Below, piece after piece: positions 1 through 10,600 of a stretch of 64,000 nucleotides of DNA. The stretch spans positions 310,001 to 374,000 of the forward strand of contig NZ_JAEKJR010000002.1 in assembly GCF_017303155.1 (NCBI RefSeq), in the 5' to 3' direction. Both the position numbers and the translations under genes were made by a program. This stretch comes from Microbulbifer salipaludis (GTDB taxonomy: Bacteria; Pseudomonadota; Gammaproteobacteria; Pseudomonadales; Cellvibrionaceae). The stretch's first letter is position 1. Every line of letters starts with the position of its first letter. A model generated the notes under the pieces. That model was not told the origin of the DNA. It saw only the letters and a list, made by a program, of their open reading frames with translations, and did not search any database.

Positions 1-1
1 T

Positions 2-1366
2 CATCAACAGAAACAGGCACTGACAGCGAAGCAGGAAGCGGTTCGCCAGCAGCTGGGCATGCTCGAAGTCGAGTATGGTCAGGTTGATGGCAAACTGGAA
101 TCGCTGCGCGAAGATGGGGCCAAGCACCAGCTGCTGGATGAGATCTCCGATCGTCTCGCCAAGCTCGAGGATGCCGGCGCGGGCGATCTTTTCTGGGCCG
201 AGCACTACAAGCAGGATACGTCCAAGGCCCTGATTCATCGCTTGCAGAAAACCGTCAGCATCTATCATGCGAACCTGGACCTGTTGCTCGAGCGCAAGCG
301 CAAGCTGCAGGAGCAGATGGAAGACTGCCGGGATGATCTCTTCGATCTCGATGCCGAGTTCCGCGAGATTCGCCAGCAGGAAGAGGAGGTCCACTACGAG
401 TACGAAGTCACCCGCGAGCTGGGTGACGACGCCTTCCGCAATGCCATTATGCCGTGGAACACCAATGGCGACGATGAGCGGCGCTTCCGCCGGAGCCTGC
501 TCGCCTGCTTGCTGGCGGCCTTCTTCCTCGGCTTTGGGATCCATGTATGGCAGCTGCCGGAGCCCGATGAAAACGAAGTAGTCGAAGTGCCCGAGCGCCT
601 GGCCAAGCTCGTATTGGAGCAGAAAAAGCCCAAGCCCAAGCCGCAGCCTGTGGTGAAAAAGCCGGAAGAGAAAATCAGGGAACTGGAGAAACCCAAACAG
701 CAGGTGGCGAAAGAGGAGCCTAAGCCTTCTAATGTTGAGCGAAAACAGGTGCGCAAGAAAGTTGAGCGCGCGGGTGTCCTGGCCTTCAAGGACAACTTCC
801 AGGATCTGATCCAGGACGACCTCGACAATCGCCTCGGTCAGCAGACCCAGCTCAGCACCGCCGGTAAGAAAGAGAATCGCAGTCAGCGCTCACTGATCAC
901 CGCAGCCGCGAAGTCCGGCTCCGACGGTATCAATACCGCAGCGCTCAGCCGCAACGCCGGCGGTGTGGGTACGGCGCTGGATGGTGTGAGCTTCTCGCGG
1001 GTATCCAGTGGTATTGGCACTGAGGGCGATTTTACTGGCGAAGGCCGTCCGCTCAGCGATGGTGTGGGTCCATCCCGCACCGACGAAGAGATCCAGATCG
1101 TGTTTGACCGCTACAAGTCGGCCTTGTACCGGATCTACAACCGCGAACTGCGCAACAACCCGGCGCTGCAGGGCAAGATGGTGCTGAAAATCACCATCCA
1201 ACCGGACGGTTCCGTATCGTTGGCCGCGGTAGAAAGCAGCGATATGGACTCGCCCACCCTGGACAGCAAGATCGTTGCCCGCGTGAAGCGGTTTAACTTC
1301 GGGCCCAAGGAGGGTGTTCCTACGATCACCATCCTGTACCCGATCGACTTCCTGCCTGCAGCCTAG
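2..1366 (+). CDS. AgmX/PglI C-terminal domain protein, TonB-like (5' end outside window)
   Basis: The reading frame is open from the first bases, so the N-terminus lies outside the window. The visible part has a long charged helical region likely to form a coiled coil, then one hydrophobic segment near nt 480-546 (core LLACLLAAFFLGFG). A Lys/Pro-rich stretch of the KPKPKPQPVVKKPEEK type follows, then a Gly/Ser-rich linker, then a C-terminal domain (about nt 1080-1360, from IQIVFDRYKSALYRIYNREL) that matches the AgmX/PglI C-terminal family. That family is TonB/TolA-like, so the expected topology is an inner-membrane anchor with a Pro-rich periplasmic arm. Such proteins are usually encoded beside ExbB/ExbD-type motor genes, which would be upstream and cannot be checked here. 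A terminator follows, so it may not be cotranscribed with the giant gene downstream. The family call is fairly secure; the role is inference. Confidence 0.75.
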   Translation, partial: HQQKQALTAKQEAVRQQLGMLEVEYGQVDGKLESLREDGAKHQLLDEISDRLAKLEDAGAGDLFWAEHYKQDTSKALIHRLQKTVSIYHANLDLLLERKRKLQEQMEDCRDDLFDLDAEFREIRQQEEEVHYEYEVTRELGDDAFRNAIMPWNTNGDDERRFRRSLLACLLAAFFLGFGIHVWQLPEPDENEVVEVPERLAKLVLEQKKPKPKPQPVVKKPEEKIRELEKPKQQVAKEEPKPSNVERKQVRKKVERAGVLAFKDNFQDLIQDDLDNRLGQQTQLSTAGKKENRSQRSLITAAAKSGSDGINTAALSRNAGGVGTALDGVSFSRVSSGIGTEGDFTGEGRPLSDGVGPSRTDEEIQIVFDRYKSALYRIYNRELRNNPALQGKMVLKITIQPDGSVSLAAVESSDMDSPTLDSKIVARVKRFNFGPKEGVPTITILYPIDFLPAA

Positions 1367-1383
1367 AGGTCAGGTTGAAAAAC

Positions 1384-1421
1384 AACCACCCAGGTCTCCC
1401 CTGGGTGGTTCTGCCATTTCT
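1384..1421 (+). terminator. Intrinsic terminator after the AgmX-like gene
   Basis: An 11-bp perfect stem (AACCACCCAGG at 1384-1394 with CCTGGGTGGTT at 1400-1410) closes a 5-nt loop and is followed by a modest T-containing tail. It lies 18 nt after the stop codon. Confidence 0.75.
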
Positions 1422-1625
1422 TAAGAAGTTACCTGAGCTTTACTTGAGAACTAATTGGCAAACGTAGAAAAAGTTCCCCTCTGGCTGCAGCAATTTTGAC
1501 TTGCTTCACGCCCTCATTTTCAGCATATCGGTAAAGTCGCATCACCGGGCAGTGTGTGTACGGTTTATGTGCTCGCGCGGCCTGTGCGCGGAGCTTGAAA
1601 CCTGATTTGCGACGAAAAATAAACA

Positions 1626-4600
1626 ATGAAGCCAGATGTGATTGGACCGAAAACCTCGAATTCCCGCCAGGAAGGTTGGGCTTTATGCTCCGAATTCGGC
1701 CTGTCCCGAAATTGGGTGCGGGCGTTATTCGCATTTCTCCTGTCGTTCGCGTTTGCCCAGGTCGCACTCGCTGCTTCCTTCAAGACCACCGACTTTGCCA
1801 CCGACTCTGCTTTGCCTGGCACCCCGGGAACGCCCAGTGGCTGCTTGATCGATGGCCCTTACTACACCACAACCGATGGCACCGGCCGCACCATGGCGCC
1901 GGCGGACCAGCTGTCCATTGACCGCTCTTGTACCGTACAGAATTTCTCTTGTGATGTGCCCCTTGAGTCCACGCTGAACTTTGCCGGTGCCCCCGAGGGA
2001 ACCCTGATTATTTTTGATAATGTCTGCTTCGGCGGCAACTTTGCCTGTGCGAATGTGGAAGGCAAGGCGTCGGTGTGGGCGGTGAATGGCTCCGACTTCA
2101 GCACTGTACGTGAAGGCTGCCAGGACCTGATCATCCCGGTTGAAAAAATCGAGAAGCAGGCCACTGATCTTGCCGGTAACCCGATTGCATCGGTCTCGGT
2201 CGGTGTACCATTTGTGTACACCTTGGACATCCCGGTACTGTTCGACCCGGTTACCGGCACTGTGCTGCAGGACTCCGGCTCCCTGAACGATATCCAGGGA
2301 ATTCTGATTGAGGACAACCTTTCCGCAGCTGCCCTGGGTGTGGATCTGGATTTGCTGGATGTGCGGCTGTTTTACGAGGATACCAGCGGTGCAATTACTG
2401 CGATGTCGCCCTCCGCCTACTCGTTCAGTAACAGCGGTCCGGCAAACAACCCTGGTTTGCTGACCTTCCGCATCAATGACCCGAGTGTTCTGCCGGCCGG
2501 TGCCCAGATTCATATTGAGCTCGAGGTGGTGCTGGATGACACGCCGCTAAACAGCATTGGCAAGTCGTTTACCAATATCGCGACCTGGGAATTTGGTCGC
2601 GTTATTGATGGCATCTTCTACGATCCGCTGCCCGGTGAAAACGGCATTGCCCAGCTGTTAAGTATTTCTGCACCGGATCTGGTGCTGAGCAAAACCACCG
2701 ATGCCAGTGCGATCAACTTCGCCGATACGCCGACCTATACCATCAGTGTACAAAACGTGGGTGGGTCGCCGGCCTGGAATATTGAGGTCGAAGACTTGCT
2801 GCCAGTGGGTATGCGGGAGACGGCTCCGAGTATACAGAGCGTTAGCCTGGGCGGTGTGACGTTGACCGAGAGTGACGATTACACCCTGACCTACAACGCA
2901 AATGGCGCGAACGCGGGGTTGATGACCATCACGTTAACGGATGAGGCGGGTGGTCTCGCGTCTAACGCGGTACTGGAGATCGTGTATACCAGTCAGCTGG
3001 ATGATGTGTCGTCGGCCACAGCACCAGTAGATGGCGATGTGCTCACCAATGTGGCCGCGGCTACCGCCTGGTACAACGATTCCAGCGCGAACAACGACCG
3101 TATCGAATACACCGGTATGCGCTCGGACGGTACTACTAGTACCGACGACGAACAGGATGCTGCCTCGGTAACCGCCGCACTGTCGGGTTACTACTTCGAG
3201 AAGACCGTCAGTAACGTCACTACCGGCCAGTCTCCGACTGCTTCGGCGGCACCGGGCGATCGTCTGCGCTATCGCCTGCGCCTGTTTAACCTCGATGAAA
3301 ATATTTACAACGTAGTGATCACCGATCAGCTCGACGCGGCTAGCTTTGATCTGGCTTCCGCGGCGGTTGATACGGCGACTTGTCCGGCGGGTGCCACCTG
3401 TACCTTTAACGGTGCCGGCCTGTTGACCGTGAGCGGTGACCTGGATGTGCTCCCCGGTACGGCACTCGCCTCGATTGCGGTGGAATTCGAGGTAAATGTC
3501 CTGAATTCACTGAGCACCGGTGACGTGGTGAGTAACCAGGCGCGGATGGATGCGGAAGATGACGATGTTAGTGGTACGGCTTTCTCCGCGTTGAGCGATG
3601 ACCCCAACGATGCCGATGGCGTGGTCAACCAGGCCGATCCCCAGGGTAACCCAATCAACCCAACGGAAATCGTGATTATTTCGCCTGGGACGCTGGACAA
3701 GCAAAACCCCACTGGCGTCAGCCAGGTGGCGATTGGTGAGGTTTTCGAGTATCGCATTCTGGTGCCTGCCGCCACGGTGCCGGCCCCGCTTTACGATGTG
3801 CAGGTGAATGATCAGCTGCCGACCAACCTCGAACTGGTTGGCGCAACGGCGCTGGTAAACGGTGTCAATTACACCCTGAGCAACACCGGCAGCGCCAACA
3901 GTCTCGTGCTGGTGGAAGCAGTTACCGGTATCGATATTCCGGCCAATCAGCAGGCGGAAGTCAGCGTGCAGGTGCGCCTGAAAAATCGCATGGAAAACCA
4001 GGATGCGGTTACCTTCACTAACACCGCCAGCTACACCTACAGCCGTACGCAGGGTGGTATCCAGAGTAGCGATGCGGGAACCGCGGCCACCACCGCAGCG
4101 CTCACCATAATCGAGCCGAATATTACTGCCACAACCAGCGTGGTGAATAATTCCCGCGGTGGCACCAGTGCGTATGGTGGCGATGTTCTGCAGTACACCA
4201 TCGCGCTGGCTAACAACGGCACCTCCACGGCCTACGATCTCGCGATTGAAAACACCCTTACCGCCAGCCAAACCCTGGTGGCGGGCAGCGCACAGGTTAC
4301 TGTGGGCGGCACCACAACTGCGTTGGCACCGTCCGTGAGTGGCGATGTGTTGAGCTGGGGGCGCAGCAGCGGGCAAGAGCTGGATATTGCGGTGGGCGAC
4401 ACGCTTACGCTGACCTATCAGGTGGCCGCAAATGGCGTGGATGGCAGCGACCTGAGCAATAGTATCGTTGCCGACTGGACCTCCCTGGATGGCGCTGACG
4501 TGGAAGAGCGCACAGGCAATGATGCGCCGGATACTACCGCGCTGAATGATTACTTTTTTGTCGACGAGCTGCTGATGACGACGGTCGACAATTCGGCCAT

Positions 4601-7600
4601 CGCAAAAACGGTGCTGAGCGATACCTGGAGTAGTGGCATCGCCACCACCGCAGATACCAACGCCCGTGCCGGCGACACCGTGACCTATCAACTGGCGCTC
4701 ACCTTGTCCGAGGGGCTGAATCGCGACGTCGTGGTGACCGATGTGTTGGACCCGGGTCTGGCGTTCGTGGAAGTGGTCAGTATCAACGGTGCTAGCAGCG
4801 CACCCTATACCGCGAGCGGCGTATTTTCCTACGCAGATATTCCCGCGGCGAACGTACCCAGCGCGGACCAGACCGGTACCCTGACCTGGACCCTGGGTGA
4901 TATCACCAACACGGCAGACCAGAATCTGGCGAATGATACCCTCGTCATTGTTTACCGCGCGCGGGTGCAACACGGTGCGGCCGATAGCCCGGCAGCTACC
5001 CCCACTTCCACCGTGCTAAACAACCAGGCCACCCTGGGTTACATCTACGCCACAGGCGTTGCCGCATCTACCACGCCCGATGCCGCCAGTGTGGAAGTAC
5101 TACAGCCGCAGATTACCGCGCTGACCAAAACCGGAACGGTATTACCGGCCAGTGGCAGCGTCGTGGGCGATGGCCAGTCTTCTGCCACCGCCTATCTGGT
5201 GGATATCGTCAATAACAGCATGCAGTTCGCGATCGAGGCGTGTAACGTCGGTGATGCGCCGGCTTACGGCGTGACCCTGAACGACGACCTCCCGGCAGAG
5301 CTTGATGAGGGCTCTATTAGCAGCATCGTGGTCGCCATTGATGGCACCGCGCTGGACGCGGCGGACTACAGTTACACCGCACCCGCTGGGCGTGATGGCG
5401 AAATGGCGTTTTCCCTGAACGTTGCCCTCGACCCCGCCAGCTGCGTCACCGTGGATTATCAAATTGGTTTTTATACCGACGTCGCGCCGGACCAGACCTG
5501 GTCCAACACCGCTTCGCTTGTTGCCTACTGGTCCCGGGAAACTCTGGATCCGGCGGATGCGCGGGAATATGTCGCGATTAATCCGGTAGCCGCCGCCAGC
5601 GTCTGGATGACCAACAACTTCCAGGTCGAAGCGCCCACCAAAACCGTATCGAAAACGCAGGCGACCATTGGCGAAGAAGTGGTGTACACCATCACCGTAC
5701 CGGGTGTGCCAGTGAACGGTATTTTGAGTGGGGTGAGTGTTAGCGATACGCTGGATCAGGCGCTGCAATACGTCGATGCCACAGTTGAATTGAATGGTGC
5801 CGCACTCGCGCTCGTACCGGTGCAGAGCGGGCAGGACCTGACCTGGGCCATCGGCGATATTCCTGCGGGCCAGCAGGCGGTGATCACCCTGACCACCTGG
5901 GTGGCCAACACGCAGAATGTCAGTGCCAGTGCCACGCCGGTGGCAAACGTTGCCGCCTATACCTATCAGGCGGGTGGCAGTGCTGTGGATGGCGGCAGTA
6001 GTGCGCCGGCCGAATTCACCGTCGTTGAGCCAAACCTTTCCGTAGTCAAAGATGTCGCCAACCTGACAGACCCCGGACAACCTGCGGCCACTGGCGATGT
6101 GCTGGAGTACACCCTCACCATTACCAACGAGGGTGACGCTTCCGCCTTTGATACCAACATTGCCGACATGCTGCCGGCGGAGCTTAGTTATGTGGATGGC
6201 TCTGCGGTTGCATTGCTGGATGGCGGCGCGCTTGCCGGGTTCAATGCGACACCTTCGGTCAGTGGCAATACCCTGAACTGGGGCCGCGATAACGGTGATA
6301 GTTCGGTGCAGATCCCCGCGGGCAGCGTGTTGGTCGTTACCTATCAGACCGATGTAAACAGCATTACCGCTGCGGATATCGTCAACAGTGCACTGGTGGA
6401 CTGGACGTCGCTCACCGGTACTTATGTTGGTGAGCGCGAGCGCACCGGGGCCGGCTGTCCCAGCGTTACCCCGCCCAACACCTATTGCAGTGGCGATACC
6501 AGCGGTTTCGGTGTCGATTACGATATCGATCTGCAGAAGGCCCGTCAGGGTGATAGCTGGAACAACGACGGCAATCTGCGGGTTGGTGACACCGTCGATT
6601 ACCAGTTACAGATCGATCTCGTTGAAGGCGAGCACGATGGTGTCGTGCTGGAGGACACACTGCCGCAGGGTATGGCCTTTATCGGCGTGTTGAGTGCAGA
6701 GTTCTTTGGTACCCCCGCAGCCACACCCCCCAGTCCGACCGTCAGCGCCGATCAGCGTACCATTACCTGGGATCTGGGTTCGGTCAGTAATCCGGCGGAT
6801 GGCAACGATGCCAACGACTTCCTGACGATTACTTATCGCGCCCGCGTGCTGAATGGTGACGTCCTGTCGCAGCAGCCTGTTTCGCAGGCGTTGAACAACG
6901 TCGTAACCCTGAATTATCTGGTGGGGAGCGCACCGGGTGCGCCGCTGACCACCAGCGCCAGCGTAAATGCATTGCAGCCACTGCTCACTGTGAGTAAGTC
7001 TGCGGTGACCGCTATTAATGGCGATACCGAAATTCAGGCCGGTGAGACGGCCACTTACACCGTCGATATCACCAACGCCGGCAACGCACCGGCCTACGAT
7101 GTGGTGCTGGAAGATGTATTGCCCATTGGCCTGCGCGATGGCGGGGTTAGCATGCAAAGTGCGACGCTGGTCAACGCGGCGGCCAGTATCACCCTGACGC
7201 CAACCTATGATCTGGCCAGTGGAACCGCGACCTGGGACTTCGATCCCGCTGCCAACGCTGCAATTCCGGCGGGCGAAACCTTGCGGGTGGTCTACCAAGT
7301 TACTGGTGATGCCGACCTCGGCGCCGGCCTGACCCTGACCAACAGCGCGCAGGTAACGCGCTATTACTCCTTCGACAATGATCAGGTGCCGGCCAACAGC
7401 CTGGTGGACTGGCGTGAAGAGTACGGCCCCTCAGATGTCGCCACGTTTAACCTGACCACGCCGGTAGCCGGCGTGCTGAGTAAAGCGTCGGCGCAGACCT
7501 CCGTGGCGCTCGGTGAACAGCTGACCTACACCCTGACCGTGCCCGCAACACCGGTAAATGTTGCGCTGGAAGATGTGCGCATCATGGACAACCTCGCGGC

Positions 7601-10600
7601 GACGGGCGTGGATCTCGCTTTTGTTTCCGCCAATGTTGTCAGTGGTAATGCACTGAGCAACAGTGGTGCCGATGATGACCTGGTGCTTGCAGACACCGGT
7701 GGTGGGCTGAATATTCCCGCCGGCGCGCAGGTCGAGGTCGAGGTAACGGTCGCAGTATTGAATACCGCGAACAATCAAAGCCGCACCGACCCCTTTGTTA
7801 ACCGCGCCTGGTATGACTATAGCAACGGTGTGACGCGTCTCGGTAACGATGCGACTACTGGAGGCGATGCCAACCCGGTGACCATCGTGCATGCGGAACT
7901 GGAGGTGGAAAAAACCGGCCCGGCAACCATCCAGGTGGGCACGCCGGAAAACTTTACCCTGACCGTACGCAACAACAGTCCCGCCAGCGCGTGGAATGTG
8001 ACACTGACCGACTGGCTGCCCAATCCGGAGCCGGGCGGCATGTGCGATGTTGAGCCGGTGATTCAGTCTGCGGCGATCTTGAAAGCCGATGGCTCCACGG
8101 TATCTCTGGCCCCCGGCGACTTCGCGGTAACCTTTGTTGACGGCACACCGACGTGTGAATTTTCTGCGAGTTTGCAGAGCGACGACGAACTGGCAGCGGG
8201 CGATGCGCTGACCCTGGTGTATCAGGTTGAGCTGGATGGCGACAACATCAACGATACCACCCTGACCAATATCGCCGGTGCTACCCAATGGTTCAGTGCC
8301 GAAGCGGCAGCCGCAGAGCGCTTCGCCTATCAGCGTGCACTGACGGATGGTAGCCCCGGTGTGGTTGATCATGAGGACAGCCATAGCTTCACCGTTCTGT
8401 CGGCGATCCTCGAAGTGCGTAAATCGGTGTTCAACGTGACCACCGGCCAGTCCGGCGCAGAGGCAAGTCCCGGTGATCACCTGCGTTACAGCATTGAAAT
8501 TCAGAACGTCAGCGATGTGCCGCTGGACGCATTTGTACTGCGTGACGAACTGGATCGCCTGAATGGCAGCGCGATGTTCCAGGTCAATTCACTGCGCGAT
8601 GTCTCCGCACCTGCTGGCGCGACGGTCAATGTAGTCGCCGACGGCGGGGCGCAGGCCAGTGGTCTGCTTGAGGTAGCCGACCTGGCGATTGCCAGGGCGG
8701 GAGAAGCGGGCGATACCATCACCGTCACGTTTGACGCGGATCTGGTGCCGGTCATTACCAGCGGCACCGTGGTACTCAATCAGGCGCAGCTCAGCATGAG
8801 CGACGTGGTGTTTGCGTCCAGTGATGATCCGTCTGTGGGCGGCAGTGAAGACCCGACCGAAACTCTGATCAACTCCGCGCCCTGGCTTTCGATACAGAAA
8901 ACTTCACAGGACCTGACCGGTGACCCCGAGATATTGGCACCGGGCGACAGCCTGCGCTACTCGCTCACTGTGGAAAATACCGGTAGTGAAGACGCCATCA
9001 ACACCGTCCTGCGCGATCTGGTGCCGGGCAACACCACCTATGTGGCGAATTCCACCACGTTAAACGGTGTACAGGTTGCGGATGTTAATGGCTCTACCGC
9101 ACTGGCCACCGGTATCCCTGTGCAGACGCCGGGTGAAGAGAGCGGGCTTGTGGTTGCCGCAGCCAGTGGCGCGGCGCCGGCGGTGATCACGTTTGATGTT
9201 GTGATCAACGACGTGAACGACGGAACTGTGATTTCCAACCAGGCGTTCGCCAACGGCGATGGCGCAGGTAGCGGTGGGTTCGCGGAGCGGCCATCGGATG
9301 ACCCTGCGACCACCATCGTGGACGACCCCACCGTTGATATTGTCGGTGATGTGCCGCTGCTGGTTGCCACCAAGACTGTACAGCTGGTGGTCGACAACAT
9401 CTCTGCCGGTATTGTGGATCCGGAAGATGTATTGCGTTACACCATCGCCGTTACCAACCTGGGCGGTAAAGATGCGAGTGAAGCACGGCTGGTTGACCTG
9501 GTGCCTGCGGGCACCAGCTATGTGGCCAACAGCACCAGGTTGAATGGGACTGCTGTCGCCGATGATGCGGGTGCGTCCCCACTGGTCGCCGGGCTGGCGA
9601 TCAGCAGTGACGATTTGACGCCGCCATTACCGGCGACCGGTGAAGGCATTATTACCAGTGCGCAAACCGCCGTGGTTGAGTTTGATGTGATGGTCAACGC
9701 GGACACCGAACGCGGCACTATCATCAGCAACCAGGGCAGTGTGTACAGTGTCGAAATGCCGCTCACGCTCACCGATGCCGACGGCAACAGCAGTAACGGT
9801 GCCCAGCCCACCGAGGTTGTGGTGGGAGACGCCCAGCAATTGTCGATCACCAAAGAGGTCGCGGTAGTCGGTGGTGGTGACGCCGAGTCTGGCAAGGTCC
9901 TGGAATATCTGGTGCGGGTAACCAATATCAGCAGCGTGCCGGCCAGTCTTATTGTGATTCGTGATGACCTGCTTTCCGCGGGTGATGGTGTGCTCACCTA
10001 TGTCGCAGATTCTGCGCAGGTGAATGGCCAGCCCGGCGGTGTTGCGGTGAACGGCTCCGTCATTACCGTGGACTACAGTACCAACTACGGTGACCTTCTG
10101 CCGGAGCAAGTCGCCACCCTGCGTTTCCAGGCGCGCCTGGGCCCGAATCTGGCGATAGGCACTTCGGTAGTTAACACCGCCCAGGTGCAGTGGAACGATC
10201 CGGCGATGGTCAACGAGGCCAGCGTTGCCATCGATATCGGTGGCACCCCCGGCATTGCCAATCTTTCCGGCTACCTGTGGCATGACGGCAACTTCAATGA
10301 AGTACTCGACACGAACGAGTCGCTGCTCAGTAACTGGAATGTGGAGCTGTACTTCAACAATTCGCTGCTGGAGACCGTAACGAGCGACGAAAATGGCTTC
10401 TTTGTGTTTGATGGGCTGGTGCCGAACATGGACGGCGCAAATGTGCCAGGCATCAGTTACGAGATTCGTTATCGCGCCCCAAATGCCAGTGGCAGCACGG
10501 CTTCTCTCGGTACCGCCAGCTCCGAATACACCAATGGGCCGCAGCAGATTCTCAATATCTATGTGGAGTCTGGCGCGAACCCGCAGAACCTGAACCTGCC

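Noticed and set aside
1496..1528. Promoter TTGACT with a weak -10 before the DUF11 gene
   Set aside because: TTGACT at 1496 has no good -10 at 16-18 nt; the evidence is too thin to annotate.
3507..4973. 488-codon open frame on the minus strand inside the DUF11 giant
   Set aside because: Antisense shadow of a strongly coding GC-rich gene; no signal peptide, no family sense, and the opposite frame has clear repeats.
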